Part shown: in pieces, positions 26,186 through 35,957 of the stretch | Position numbering within the stretch: position 1 is the stretch's first letter | Layout: each line of letters begins with the position of its first letter | Assembly (NCBI RefSeq): GCF_028623165.1 | Contig: NZ_CP117768.1 | Location: 372,001 to 436,000 of the forward strand | DNA from: Nostoc sp. UHCC 0926 | GTDB taxonomy: Bacteria; Cyanobacteriota; Cyanobacteriia; Cyanobacteriales; Nostocaceae | Length of the DNA stretch: 64,000 nt | Direction of reading: 5' to 3' | Translations under genes and position numbers: made by a program | Notes under the pieces: model-generated | Seen by the model: only the letters and a program-made list of their open reading frames with translations | Database searches by the model: none | What the model was told of the DNA's origin: nothing

Positions 26186-27484
26186 TTACCACTCAGCTAA
26201 AGCGATCGCTATTCCTTGTTGTAAATCTGGTGTGAGTGCAGCATTATTTGCTAACTGCTGCAATTGTTGATGTGCAGCTTCCCCATCCAAATTTTTCAGT
26301 GCAGCGATCGCATGTAGTCTCACAGATGCATTTGAATCGGCTAGCAGTGAAATCAATGGTTCGATAGCTTGCATTTTGCCTAACTGTCCTAAAGATAAAG
26401 CGATCGCACTTTTGATGCTAGCAATCTCTGTGGCTGGATGCTGCGTTCGCAATACTTGCAGTAAAATTTCTGCGGCTGGTGTAGTTAACTGCGGCTTTTG
26501 GACTCGTCCCAAAACTATCACAATTTCTTGCCAAAGTGTCTCTGAGGTGATTTTATGAAGTGCTGTTTGTAAATATTCCAAACTGGATGGTGCCTCCAGC
26601 CAACTTAAAGCCCGGATGGTTTCTAATTGCAGCCTTGTCGGTGTATGAGATGAGATCAGCAGATTAAATAAGTTTTTGGCTACCTGATCACCACCCATCC
26701 GAGAAAGGGAAACTGCGGCTGCACAACAAACATCAAGATTAAAGTCGTAAAGCTTGGGTTGGAGTCTGATCACCAAATCTAATGCTTCGCGTAAGTCGGG
26801 GCGAAAACCTAAACCAAGCACTGCTGCACGCCTAACTGTAGCAGCGATATCATCTAAAGCGTTTAACAGAACTGGTGGTACACGTTGATCATGAAAACTG
26901 CTGAGGGCTTCAATTGCGGCGGCGCGGATTGCTGCTTGTGAATCTTGCACTACACTCAACAGCGGTGCGATGGTTTCTGGTTGGGGAATACAAGAAAGCG
27001 ATCGCACTGCTAAAAGCCGTGTATCTTCATCTAATAAAAGTTCAGTTAGTGAAGTAATAGCAACAGTACCCATTTGCCCTAGTGCTGTAGTTGCGATCGC
27101 TTTGAGTTCTTCATCCTCATCGGTTTTCAACAATTCTACCAAGGGGGCGATCGCTTCCGGGTGCTGAAATTCGCCCAAAGTCCGCGCTGCATACCACCGT
27201 AATTCTTCTTCTGCATCTTCATCTTCTAAGATGTCAATGAGTGGTGGGATGGCAATTTTTCCCAAGTGAGTCAGCACTTTGGTAATTTCCCAGCGTTGTT
27301 GAAAATCCCCCATCTCTAACATTGAAAGTGTTAATGTCAGCAGATATTCTTGATTTTTAACTATCTCTGGATGTTCAGAGTCTGCCCCTAAGATTAATTG
27401 TTGTAAATATTGAATTAGTGATGACCAATCAGCTGCATCGTATGCTGTCTGGGCTTGCACCAAAAGCTGGTTGATATTACTCAC
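26186..27484 (-). CDS. nirB: HEAT-repeat protein, NirB-like (CpcE-related)
   Basis: A 432-residue protein built of HEAT/PBS-lyase-type repeats, e.g. LRWYAARTLGEFQHPEAIAP, LKAIATTALGQMGTVAI, IRAAAIEALSSFHDQRV and VRRAAVLGLGFRPDLREA. Such proteins are protein-protein scaffolds related to the CpcE/PecE bilin lyases. In Anabaena a CpcE-like gene between ntcB and nirA (nirB) is needed for proper nitrite reductase activity. The same position here, upstream of and divergent from nirA, supports that role. The gene starts 20 bp after the Rieske gene stop on the same strand, so the two are likely cotranscribed. Confidence 0.82.
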   Translation of the reverse strand: MSNINQLLVQAQTAYDAADWSSLIQYLQQLILGADSEHPEIVKNQEYLLTLTLSMLEMGDFQQRWEITKVLTHLGKIAIPPLIDILEDEDAEEELRWYAARTLGEFQHPEAIAPLVELLKTDEDEELKAIATTALGQMGTVAITSLTELLLDEDTRLLAVRSLSCIPQPETIAPLLSVVQDSQAAIRAAAIEALSSFHDQRVPPVLLNALDDIAATVRRAAVLGLGFRPDLREALDLVIRLQPKLYDFNLDVCCAAAVSLSRMGGDQVAKNLFNLLISSHTPTRLQLETIRALSWLEAPSSLEYLQTALHKITSETLWQEIVIVLGRVQKPQLTTPAAEILLQVLRTQHPATEIASIKSAIALSLGQLGKMQAIEPLISLLADSNASVRLHAIAALKNLDGEAAHQQLQQLANNAALTPDLQQGIAIALAEW

Positions 27485-27504
27485 GATACCCTGAATTGTA
27501 TTGT

Positions 27505-27918
27505 TTAACTTGGCTTGACTACAACTGAATTGCCCTCAATCTTGGCGGCGTAAGTTTTAAGCGCTTCTGTCGCTGGGCCTTTTTGGACTTTACCATCAAC
27601 CCCAAATTCCGAACCATGACAGGGACAGGCGAATTTTTTTGCCTCAGCTTTCCATGCTACGGTGCAACCTGCATGAGTACAGGTAGGGTTAACAGCTGTC
27701 AGATTTGCAGCTTTAGATGTGCCGACTACCAACACAGGCCCAGCAGGTGAGTTTTTAGCCAGCAATTGGCCAGTCTTATCTAATTCTGCCGAGGTGCCTA
27801 CTGTTTGCCAATCCCCAGATGTTGAAGTTGTTTGAGAAGAACAGGCTGCGATCGCTACAGGTAGAGAACTCGCTATCCAACCCAAACCTACCCAATTAAT
27901 AAAATCACGACGTTTCAT
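27505..27918 (-). CDS. Rieske 2Fe-2S protein with Tat-like or lipoprotein signal
   Basis: A 137-residue protein. The N-terminus MKRRDFINWVGLGWIASSLP has a twin-arginine-like motif (KRRDF), and a lipobox-like IAAC follows near residue 25. So it is exported to the periplasmic or lumenal side of a membrane. The Rieske cluster ligands are CTHAGC (near residue 80) and CPCHGSEFG (near 97), giving Cys-His and Cys-His ligation plus the disulfide cysteines. It is a small soluble-type Rieske, not PetC. It is divergent from nirA and heads the pair with the HEAT gene. Its electron partner is unknown. Confidence 0.9.
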   Translation of the reverse strand: MKRRDFINWVGLGWIASSLPVAIAACSSQTTSTSGDWQTVGTSAELDKTGQLLAKNSPAGPVLVVGTSKAANLTAVNPTCTHAGCTVAWKAEAKKFACPCHGSEFGVDGKVQKGPATEALKTYAAKIEGNSVVVKPS

Positions 27919-28120
27919 AGTTGCTGAAATAATATCTAAGTTTTAGCTAACATCTGCCACTCAATTTTAGATTTTGGATTTTGGATTAATCTATGGCAGT
28001 CCAAAATCGCTTCAGTTATTTCAAATACTTTTCATCAAGGGCTTTTTGTGGCTCATTGACTGACTTTGATGCCAAAAATGCATAGTTTTCATACATTTTC
28101 AGCAATTATACCAAAAAATC

Positions 28121-28162
28121 GTAACAATTTATACGATTTTAACAGAAATCTCCCTTTAACTT
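28121..28162 (+). promoter_or_regulatory. NtcA-activated promoter of the nirA operon
   Basis: GTA-ACAATTTA-TAC at 28121-28134 is a perfect NtcA site inside a longer dyad (AAAATCGTA...TACGATTTT). Exactly 22 bp downstream is TAACTT (28157-28162), a TAN3T -10 box. Transcription should begin near 28169, leaving a leader of about 340 nt before nirA. A long nirA leader is also known in Anabaena. The -10 does not fit the divergent Rieske gene, so this promoter faces nirA. Confidence 0.8.
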
Positions 28163-28290
28163 ATGAGTATCGAAATTGTTACATGAACAGTATCTAAAGC
28201 TGCTTGACAAATTTACCAAATGTAAATGCCGACAAGTTTTCCTTAATTAATCACGGATTGGGGTTTCGCTTTGGAATGCTCTTAAGTAAC

Positions 28291-28371
28291 AGGACTTACG
28301 CAAAATAATGAAAAAACGAACCGCAAAGGACGCAAAGGAATAAGAGTTTCAGAGAGTTATGCGTAAGTCCT
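28291..28371. mobile_element. MITE-like element in the nirA leader
   Basis: An 81-bp element with inverted ends AGGACTTACGCA and TGCGTAAGTCCT. It contains ACCGCAAAGGACGCAAAGGA, common in Nostoc dispersed repeats. The flanks AAGTAAC (left) and AAGTAAA (right) could be a 6-7 bp target duplication. It lies between the NtcA promoter and the nirA start, so it is transcribed as part of the leader. Confidence 0.65.
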
Positions 28372-28508
28372 AAGTAAAAATAATCATCTGTAAGCAAATA
28401 TTAAGTTTTTATTCCCAAACCTTCGTAGATACAACACTTGATGGAACTACGGGTTGGTTGATGTTGGGCAATTATCACCATATTTAGTAATTTGTAACGA
28501 TCAGACTC

Positions 28509-30077
28509 ATGACAGACACAGCAACTACCACCAACCTGAATAAATTTGAGAAATTCAAAGCAGAAAAAGATGGACTCGCCGTCAGGGGTGAGATAGAGAA
28601 ATTTGCCGCCTTGGGCTGGGAAGCAATGGATGAAATCGATCGGGATCATCGACTCAAGTGGGTGGGTGTGTTTTTTCGCCCAGTCACCCCAGGCAAGTTT
28701 ATGATGCGGTTACGGATGCCCAACGGTATTCTCACCAGCAGTCAAATGGGTGTTTTAGCCCAAGTGGTGCAGCGCTATGGAGATGATGGCTGCGCTGATA
28801 TTACTACCAGACAGAATATCCAATTACGGGGGATCAGAATTGAAGATTTACCAGATATCTTTAATAGATTTCATGGAGTTGGTTTAACCAGCGTTCAGTC
28901 AGGGATGGATAACGTCCGCAATATCACAGGCGATCCTGTGGCGGGGTTGGATGCAGATGAGTTGTACGACACACGAGAGTTAGTACAGCAAATTCAAGAT
29001 ATGCTCACCAACAAAGGGGAAGGAAACCCAGAGTTTAGTAACTTACCACGGAAGTTTAATATTGCGATCGCAGGTGGAAGAGACAATTCAGTTCACGCCG
29101 AAATCAACGATTTAGCTTTTGTTCCAGCATTTCAAGAAGCAGAGGAGGGAAATTTAGCCTCTGCTCATTCCCAGCAAAAAATTTTCGGGTTTAACGTTTT
29201 AGTGGGTGGCTTTTTCTCAGCTAAACGTTGTGAAGCGGCAATTCCTCTAAATGCTTGGGTAGCTCCAGAAGATGTAGTAGCTGTATGTAGAGCGGTTTTG
29301 GAAGTCTTTCGTGACCATGGCCCGCGTGCTAATCGGCAAAAATCCCGCCTGATGTGGCTAATTGATCAATGGGGTTTAGAAAAGTTTCGAGCAGAAGTAG
29401 AAAACCGTTTGGGTAAATCATTCTTACCCGCAGCAGCAAAAGACGAAATCGACTGGGAAAAACGTGACCACATCGGGGTATATAAACAAAAACAACCGGG
29501 ATTAAATTACGTAGGCTTGCACATTCCAGTCGGGCGACTATATGCTGAAGATATGTTTGAAATTGCCCGTCTAGGGCAAGTTTACGGCAGTGGTGAAATC
29601 CGCTTCACCGTTGAACAAAACATCGTCCTTCCCAACATTTCTGACTCGTGTTTAGCAACATTTTTAACAGAGCCTTTACTAGAAAGGTTTTCCATTAACC
29701 CAGGTTTGTTGATGCGATCGCTAGTTTCCTGTACAGGCGCACAATTTTGCAACTTCGCCCTGATCGAAACCAAAAACCGCGCTCTGGCAATGATTAAAGC
29801 CTTAGAAGAAGACTTAACCTTCACCAAGCCAGTACGAATTCACTGGACAGGTTGCCCCAATTCCTGTGGACAACCCCAAGTTGCAGATATCGGCTTGATG
29901 GGAACTAAGACTCGCAAAAATGGCAAAACCCTGGAAGCCGTTGACATATATATGGGCGGCAAAGTTGGCAAAGATGCTCATTTGGGAACTTGCGTCATCA
30001 AAAGCATACCTTGTGAAGACTTGCAACCAGTATTGCAAGATTTACTAATCAAAAGCTTTGGGGCAAAACCCAGGTGA
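28509..30077 (+). CDS. nirA: Ferredoxin-nitrite reductase
   Basis: A 522-residue siroheme enzyme that reduces nitrite to ammonium with electrons from reduced ferredoxin. The siroheme/4Fe-4S ligands are CTGAQFC and GCPNSC in the C-terminal third. Other landmarks are the ferredoxin-binding-type N-terminus, the substrate-face segment TTRQNIQLRGI and the second repeat FTVEQNIVLPN. Length is normal for cyanobacterial NirA. It is the first gene of the nirA-nrtP-narB operon, under an NtcA promoter 350-390 bp upstream. A 12-copy tandem repeat separates it from nrtP. Confidence 0.97.
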   Translation: MTDTATTTNLNKFEKFKAEKDGLAVRGEIEKFAALGWEAMDEIDRDHRLKWVGVFFRPVTPGKFMMRLRMPNGILTSSQMGVLAQVVQRYGDDGCADITTRQNIQLRGIRIEDLPDIFNRFHGVGLTSVQSGMDNVRNITGDPVAGLDADELYDTRELVQQIQDMLTNKGEGNPEFSNLPRKFNIAIAGGRDNSVHAEINDLAFVPAFQEAEEGNLASAHSQQKIFGFNVLVGGFFSAKRCEAAIPLNAWVAPEDVVAVCRAVLEVFRDHGPRANRQKSRLMWLIDQWGLEKFRAEVENRLGKSFLPAAAKDEIDWEKRDHIGVYKQKQPGLNYVGLHIPVGRLYAEDMFEIARLGQVYGSGEIRFTVEQNIVLPNISDSCLATFLTEPLLERFSINPGLLMRSLVSCTGAQFCNFALIETKNRALAMIKALEEDLTFTKPVRIHWTGCPNSCGQPQVADIGLMGTKTRKNGKTLEAVDIYMGGKVGKDAHLGTCVIKSIPCEDLQPVLQDLLIKSFGAKPR

Positions 30078-30133
30078 GAAGCCTTAGTAGTTAGTAACTG
30101 CTAGTGCTTATCGGGGGTATTGGTCAAAGGCTC

Positions 30134-30385
30134 AACCTTCAGGCTTTAAGGCTCAACCTTCAGGCTTTAAGGCTTAACCTTCAGGCTTTAAGGCTCAACC
30201 TTCAGGCTTTAAGGCTCAACCTTCAGGCTTTAAGGCTCAACCTTCAGGCTTTAAGGCTCAACCTTCAGGCTTTAAGGCTCAACCTTCAGGCTTTAAGGCT
30301 TAACCTTCAGGCTTTAAGGCTTAACCTTCAGGCTTTAAGGCTTAACCTTCAGGCTTTAAGGCTTAACCTTCAGGCTTTAAGGCTT
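30134..30385. repeat. Twelve-copy 21-bp tandem repeat between nirA and nrtP
   Basis: Twelve units of AACCTTCAGGCTTTAAGGCT plus a C or T fill most of the 358-bp gap inside the operon. The C/T position varies in blocks: units near the 3' end all have T, while most 5' units have C. Each junction AAGGCTTAACCTT is nearly self-complementary (AAGG/CCTT), so the transcript could form serial small hairpins. The period is a multiple of three, so one frame is open and reads LNLQALR repeatedly, but this is not considered a real protein. Confidence 0.95.
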
Positions 30386-30435
30386 AACTTCCCCCTACCT
30401 CTTCTCCGTGTTTTATTCAATTTAGATAAATTGAA

Positions 30436-31938
30436 ATGCTTAAAAACTTATTTTCATTCAGCGATCGCTACCGGATCTTACATCAGACTTGGTTTGCTTT
30501 CTTTCTCACCTTTGTCTGTTGGTTTAACTTTGCTCCCTTTGCTACAACCATTGGTAGAGAACTACATCTAGCACCAGAGCAAATCAAAACTTTGGGCATC
30601 TGTAACCTGGCCCTGACAATTCCCGCCCGATTAATCATTGGGATGCTTCTGGATCGTTTTGGCCCCAGAATCACCTATTCAATCTTGCTGATGTTTGCGG
30701 CTGTTCCTTGTTTAGCGACGGCGCTAGCGCAAGATTTTAATCAACTAGTTATCAGTCGTTTGCTGATGGGAATTGTCGGATCTGGGTTTGTTGTAGGTAT
30801 CCGCATGGTGGCGGAATGGTTCCAGCCGAAGGAGATGGGAATTGCTCAAGGCATTTATGGCGGTTGGGGCAACTTTGGAGCTTTCGGTGCAGAGTTTGCC
30901 TTGCCGATACTTGCAGTTTCTACTAGCTTTTTGGCTGGTGGCGCTTCTAACTGGCGGTTAGCGATCGCACTTACAGGGATCATTGCAGCCATCTACGGCG
31001 TAATTTATTACAACAGTGTTCAAGATACGCCCGCAGGCAAAGTCTACAAGAAACCTAAAAAGAATGGTTCTCTAGAAGTGACGAGTATTAAAAGCTTCTG
31101 GGCGATGATTGTCTCGAATTTTGGTTTGATTTTCGCTTTAGGTTTATTAGCTTGGCGTTTGGAACAAAAGAATATTCACTTCCTAACTCTGAGTCAAATG
31201 TATCTGGCTTGGTTGCTATTAGCAGGATTATTTGCTTACCAAAGTTATAAAGCTTCCCAGGTAAACCGAGAACTTCTAATTGGCAAAAAAACCTACGCTC
31301 CATCTGAACGCTTTCAATTTGGTCAAGTAGCTTTACTCGAATTCACTTACATAACTAGCTTTGGCAGCGAACTGGCAGTTGTTTCTATGCTCCCGGCATT
31401 TTTTGAAAAAACCTTTGGTTTAGAGCATGTTGTCGCTGGGATGATTGCTGCCACTTATCCCTTCCTTAACTTAATTTCTCGTCCTAGTGGTGGCTTTATT
31501 TCTGATAAATTTGGCTCACGTAAATGGACAATGACAATTATCAGCGCTGGTATTGGTGTCAGTTATTTCATGGCACATTTTATTAATAGTAACTGGCCAA
31601 TTCCGCTAGCGATCGCAGTTACAATGTTTGCCGCCTACTTTGCCCAAGCTGGCTGCGGTGCAACCTACAGCATCGTACCCCTAGTTAAAAAGGAAGCCAC
31701 TGGACAAATTGCCGGTAATGTGGGAGCTTACGGTAATTTTGGCGGCGTGGTTTACCTGACAATTTTTAGTTTAACTGACGCATCTACACTATTTAGCACA
31801 ATGGGTTTAGCTGCCATAGTCTGCGCTTTCATGTGTGCCTTCTTCCTCAAAGAACCAAAAGGTTCCTTTGCCGTTGCTTATGAAGGTGAACTACCAGAAA
31901 CCGCAACTAAAAACTCTATTTTATTAACGGAAGAATAA
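30436..31938 (+). CDS. nrtP: MFS nitrate/nitrite transporter NrtP
   Basis: A 500-residue major facilitator of the nitrate/nitrite porter family with about 12 membrane segments. Motifs include RLIIGMLLDRFGPR (MFS loop 2-3 signature), GIVGSGFVVGIRMVAEWF and ISRPSGGFISDKFGSRKW. It imports nitrate and nitrite. Using NrtP rather than the NrtABCD ABC transporter is known in Nostoc punctiforme and some other cyanobacteria. It lies between nirA and narB on the same strand. The central loop (after TM6) is long and polar. Confidence 0.95.
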   Translation: MLKNLFSFSDRYRILHQTWFAFFLTFVCWFNFAPFATTIGRELHLAPEQIKTLGICNLALTIPARLIIGMLLDRFGPRITYSILLMFAAVPCLATALAQDFNQLVISRLLMGIVGSGFVVGIRMVAEWFQPKEMGIAQGIYGGWGNFGAFGAEFALPILAVSTSFLAGGASNWRLAIALTGIIAAIYGVIYYNSVQDTPAGKVYKKPKKNGSLEVTSIKSFWAMIVSNFGLIFALGLLAWRLEQKNIHFLTLSQMYLAWLLLAGLFAYQSYKASQVNRELLIGKKTYAPSERFQFGQVALLEFTYITSFGSELAVVSMLPAFFEKTFGLEHVVAGMIAATYPFLNLISRPSGGFISDKFGSRKWTMTIISAGIGVSYFMAHFINSNWPIPLAIAVTMFAAYFAQAGCGATYSIVPLVKKEATGQIAGNVGAYGNFGGVVYLTIFSLTDASTLFSTMGLAAIVCAFMCAFFLKEPKGSFAVAYEGELPETATKNSILLTEE

Positions 31939-32104
31939 TCAGCTGAAGGATGAAGTAGTAAATTCACTATCAAATCTGAATTAGGGAACTTTAGACTTCA
32001 TCCTTCTATAACAGTCTTAATTCATGAAAATCTCTTTTTCTTTTCTCTGCGCTCTCTGCGTCTTGGCGGTTGCACAATCAAAATAACAAAATAGTATAAC
32101 TGCC

Positions 32105-34300
32105 ATGAGTGAATTTACCAAAACTCTCTGTCCTTACTGTGGTGTTGGCTGTGGTTTAGAAGTTTCACCCCCAGCCCAACATGGTAAAGCGACTAATCAA
32201 GATAGCCAAGGAAATCTGATTTGGCGGGTGCGGGGGGATAAAGCCCATCCATCCAGTCAGGGAATGGTTTGTGTCAAAGGTGCGACGATCGCTGAATCTT
32301 TAGATAAAAATAGATTACATTACCCAATGGTGCGAGACTCCTTAGATCAGGAGTTCCGGCGGGTTAGTTGGGATGAAGCCTTTAATATAATCACGCAGCG
32401 CATTCAAACTGTGTGCTTTACCCAAGGCCCAGAAGCCTTATGTATGTATGGTTCTGGTCAGTTTCAAACTGAGGATTATTACATAGCCCAGAAACTCATG
32501 AAAGGCTGTCTGGGTAGCAATAATTTTGATGCTAACTCTCGCTTATGTATGTCTAGTGCTGTAGCTGGCTACATTCAAAGCTTTGGCTCAGATGGCCCCC
32601 CATGCTGTTACGATGACTTGGAGTTAACTGACTGTGCATTTTTAATTGGTACTAATACAGCTGAATGTCACCCCATCGTTTTTAACCGACTGGAGAAATA
32701 TCACAAAAAGAACCGCAAAGTCAAAATGATTGTGGTTGATCCTCGTCGCACACCAACCGCAGAAGCCGCTGATTTGCATTTAGCGATTCGTCCCGGTACA
32801 GATATCGACTTGTTAAACGGCATCGCCCACTTGTTGATGCGCTGGAACTATATTGATACCATGTTCATGGACGACTGCACCAGCAACTTTCCCGCATACG
32901 CCCAAGTGATTCGCCACTATCCTCCAGAAGTGGTAGCTCGTCAATGTGGAATCAGCATTGAAGATTTAGAAACAGCAGCTCGCTACTGGGGTGAATCACA
33001 GCGAGTATTGTCTTTGTGGTCAATGGGTGTAAATCAATCCTCAGAAGGGACGGCTAAGGTCAGAACTATCATTAACCTGCACCTGATGACTGGACAGATT
33101 GGCAAACCTGGGGCTGGCCCTTTTTCTCTCACTGGTCAGCCAAACGCAATGGGAGGACGGGAAGCTGGAGGTTTAGCGAATTTATTACCGGGTTATCGGC
33201 TGGTAAAAAATCCTCAGCACCGCGCAGAAGTTGAGGAGTTTTGGGGACTCAAGCCAGGACAGATTTCGCCAAATCCCGGTTTGACTGCTTGGGACATGAT
33301 TACTGGCTTAGAAAATGGTGCTGTAGAGTTACTGTGGATTGCGGCTACCAATCCAGCTGTAAGTATGCCAGATTTGGAGCGAACTAAGAAGGCGTTATTG
33401 CGATCGCCTTTTACTATTTACCAAGACGCATATTATCCTACAGAAACCTCTGCCTACGCTCACGTTCTCCTACCAGCAGCGCAGTGGGGTGAAAAAACTG
33501 GTGTGATGACAAACTCCGAACGAGTGGTAACTCTGTGTTCAGCATTTCGCCAACCCCCAAGAGAAGCTAAAGCAGATTGGGAAATTTTTGCCGAAGTTGG
33601 ACGTAGATTAGGTTTTGAGAGAGAATTTGCCTTTGCTAACTCTGCTGAAGTTTATGCTGAATTTGTCAAACTAACTAGCGATCGCCCTTGCGATATGACG
33701 GGTATCAATCACGCGCAATTACAGACAGAAGGCCCAACTCAATGGCCTCACCTCCAAGAGAGCAGAGGAGCAGGGAGAGAAACCTCTGGAAAGCGATTAT
33801 ATACTGATTTGCGCTTCCACACCCCTGATGGACGCGCTCGATTTGGGGCATATTACTCAAAGGGATTGGCAGAACCACCAGACCCAAATTATCCTTTTGT
33901 ACTCACTAACGGAAGACTTTACGGACACTGGCATACGCAGACGCGTACCGGACGGATTGAAAAAATTTGCAAAATGCATCCCGAACCGTTTCTCGAAATT
34001 CATCCTCGTGATGCTGCTCGGTTAGGTATTGTAGATCATCAGTGGGTGGAAGTGCGATCGCGTCGGGGTAAAGCTAAGTTTCCTGCTAAAGTGACAAAAG
34101 CGATCGCGCCTGGTACAGTTTTTGTCCCCATCCACTGGGGTTCGCTGTGGGCAAACAATGCCGAAGCTAATGCCCTCACCCATCCCGAATCTTGCCCTGA
34201 TTCGCTGCAACCAGAATTAAAAGCCTGTGCAGTGCAGCTGATACCAATTTCTGTGCAAGTAACAGTCAAAGATTATCAACTCCAGTCCTCACAATCGTAA
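32105..34300 (+). CDS. narB: Ferredoxin-nitrate reductase
   Basis: A 731-residue molybdenum bis-MGD enzyme that reduces nitrate to nitrite using reduced ferredoxin. The N-terminal 4Fe-4S cluster is bound by [12 protein letters not shown] (residues 9-20) and a Cys in [12 protein letters not shown]. Further motifs are [20 protein letters not shown], with the Cys predicted to ligate Mo, and [15 protein letters not shown] in the C-terminal molydopterin-binding domain. Length is normal. It is the last gene of the operon; narM, its maturation partner, lies 1 kb downstream. Confidence 0.97.
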   Translation: MSEFTKTLCPYCGVGCGLEVSPPAQHGKATNQDSQGNLIWRVRGDKAHPSSQGMVCVKGATIAESLDKNRLHYPMVRDSLDQEFRRVSWDEAFNIITQRIQTVCFTQGPEALCMYGSGQFQTEDYYIAQKLMKGCLGSNNFDANSRLCMSSAVAGYIQSFGSDGPPCCYDDLELTDCAFLIGTNTAECHPIVFNRLEKYHKKNRKVKMIVVDPRRTPTAEAADLHLAIRPGTDIDLLNGIAHLLMRWNYIDTMFMDDCTSNFPAYAQVIRHYPPEVVARQCGISIEDLETAARYWGESQRVLSLWSMGVNQSSEGTAKVRTIINLHLMTGQIGKPGAGPFSLTGQPNAMGGREAGGLANLLPGYRLVKNPQHRAEVEEFWGLKPGQISPNPGLTAWDMITGLENGAVELLWIAATNPAVSMPDLERTKKALLRSPFTIYQDAYYPTETSAYAHVLLPAAQWGEKTGVMTNSERVVTLCSAFRQPPREAKADWEIFAEVGRRLGFEREFAFANSAEVYAEFVKLTSDRPCDMTGINHAQLQTEGPTQWPHLQESRGAGRETSGKRLYTDLRFHTPDGRARFGAYYSKGLAEPPDPNYPFVLTNGRLYGHWHTQTRTGRIEKICKMHPEPFLEIHPRDAARLGIVDHQWVEVRSRRGKAKFPAKVTKAIAPGTVFVPIHWGSLWANNAEANALTHPESCPDSLQPELKACAVQLIPISVQVTVKDYQLQSSQS

Positions 34301-34587
34301 GCTCCTAAGTGTACCGCTCAAGAGATAATTTCTAACCAGCAATAGGTAATTTCGTCAATAGTCAATAGTCAATAGTTATTATCATTTTTTATGACTGTCT
34401 AATTTTGGCTGTTACCAATTACTATATCTAAAGAGGTTAAATCTCTCGTAAGAAGAGGTTTTACTAGCGTCGATTTTAGCTATGGATAAAGAATAAAAAA
34501 TTTACAAAGCTTCGGCAACTCCTCTTTTTTTAATCCTCTAGATTTATCTATGGGATTTTATTTTATTTGAGAATTGGGTGCAGCATT

Positions 34588-35040
34588 ATGAGAAAGCTAC
34601 TAAGGCAAATTTTAGTAACTACCAAAGATGAGAACTTCATGCACATTATCGAAAACATAGAAGTGCTAGTTTCTAAAGCTCTATCTATTTTTATGGTAAT
34701 GGTGATTTTGGTAGCGATTGGGGATTTAGGAATATTTATTTTTAAAGAGTTATTTTCAGCGCATTATGCAAACTTTAATACAACATTGTATAAAATTTTT
34801 GGGTTATTTTTGAATATTTTAATTGCTTTAGAAATCTTGGAGAATATCACGGCTTATTTACGAAAACACGTTTTTCAAGTTGAATTAGTTATTGTCACAT
34901 CTTTAATTGCTGTTGCCAGAAAAATTATTATTCTTGACTTAGAAAAAGTCCCTGGTATTGATATAATTGGTTTAGGAATTGCTATTCTCGCCCTCTCAAT
35001 TAGTTATCTGATAATTCGTCTAAGTAATTATAAAAATTGA
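34588..35040 (+). CDS. PsiE-family membrane protein
   Basis: About 150 residues from MRKLLRQILVTTKDENFMHI; an upstream ATG at 34567 is possible. Four hydrophobic segments match the phosphate-starvation-inducible PsiE family: ALSIFMVMVILVAIGDLG, a second containing FGLFLNILIALEILENITAY, the polar-edged HVFQVELVIVTSLIAVARKI and IIGLGIAILALSISYLIIRL. The role of the family is unknown. It interrupts narB and narM and is AT-rich compared with them. Confidence 0.85.
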   Translation: MRKLLRQILVTTKDENFMHIIENIEVLVSKALSIFMVMVILVAIGDLGIFIFKELFSAHYANFNTTLYKIFGLFLNILIALEILENITAYLRKHVFQVELVIVTSLIAVARKIIILDLEKVPGIDIIGLGIAILALSISYLIIRLSNYKN

Positions 35041-35295
35041 CGTTAAAAATAAAGATGTAATCAGGTGTTTTCAGGCATAAATGTGGTTAAATATAGGTTA
35101 AAATAAAATTTTTGCCAATATAATATAGTAGACTTGATACTTAAAATTAGCCTAAACTGTATTTTGGACAAATGATTAATGTGCGATCGCTAGATAAGTC
35201 TTGTTTTTAATTCATAATTTATGTAACTGAGATATAAAAATTATCGATGATTAAAAACCCTTAATTTTGAATGCTCGAATTTTGAATACTTATTT

Positions 35296-35748
35296 ATGGC
35301 AGATTTCTTTGAATTTGAAGCAGATTTTGTTGATTCCCTGCGTTGCATACCCATGCAGGTGCGTTGCAAATTAGATACCTGTGGCATCAAGCTAAAATTG
35401 TCTGATTGGAATCAAATGACTACAGCCGAGCGTCAAGCTTTAGTCGAATTACCTTGCACTACAGAAACGGAAATTCAGTCTTACCACGAGCATATCCAGC
35501 AATTAATTTTACAACGCACGGGTCTAGCAACTACAAAATTGCCCATCGAGCCTCATCCTGCATGGCTAGACTCTGCCATTGTACCAGCCAGCATCCAGGA
35601 AAAAGCTGAAGAAATAGGTGTAACCCTGACACAGCAACATTGGGCAGCTTTAACACCCTTACAGCGTTTTGCCTTGATTAAACTCAGCCGCCCAGGACAT
35701 GAAAATAAAAACTTTAAAAGAGCGATCGCAGAATTCCATCTGCTTTAA
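35296..35748 (+). CDS. narM: Nitrate reductase-associated protein NarM
   Basis: A 150-residue soluble protein starting MADFFEFEADFVDSLRCIPM, typical of NarM. NarM is required for production of active NarB in cyanobacteria. The middle has CKLDTCGIKLKLSDWN and the C-terminus ALTPLQRFALIKLSRPGHEN. No cofactor motif is visible. It is read in the same direction as narB, 1 kb downstream, with the PsiE-family gene between them. A GTA-N7-TAC sequence lies 158 bp upstream, one base short of the NtcA spacing. Confidence 0.92.
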   Translation: MADFFEFEADFVDSLRCIPMQVRCKLDTCGIKLKLSDWNQMTTAERQALVELPCTTETEIQSYHEHIQQLILQRTGLATTKLPIEPHPAWLDSAIVPASIQEKAEEIGVTLTQQHWAALTPLQRFALIKLSRPGHENKNFKRAIAEFHLL

Positions 35749-35957
35749 TTAGTCAATAGTCATTAACAGAATAAATCTGTAAGATGGATTACACTTTGTT
35801 AACTTGCCGCCCTTAAATGATACATTACGGCATAGCTAGTGCTGTAATGTATCAGAAATTACCGCATAGGCTAACGCCTAACGTAGCTGACTCTAAATTA
35901 ATATTTACTTTATAAACAACTATTAACTATTGACTAATAGGTGAGGGTAACAAAAAT

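Noticed and set aside
28164..28179. Second NtcA-like site GTATCGAAATTGTTAC in the nirA leader
   Set aside because: The gap is 10 bp, and the true consensus site with correct -10 spacing is at 28121.
30134..30385. Possible CRISPR array
   Set aside because: The units follow each other directly without unique spacers, and there are no cas genes.
30104..30571. A 155-codon plus-strand frame that repeats LNLQALR twelve times
   Set aside because: It is a translation of the 21-bp tandem repeat and then runs out of frame into nrtP. The unit length divisible by three keeps it open; there is no ribosome binding site and no protein family.
35135..35147. GTAGACTTGATAC as an NtcA site for narM
   Set aside because: The gap between GTA and TAC is 7 bp, whereas NtcA requires 8.
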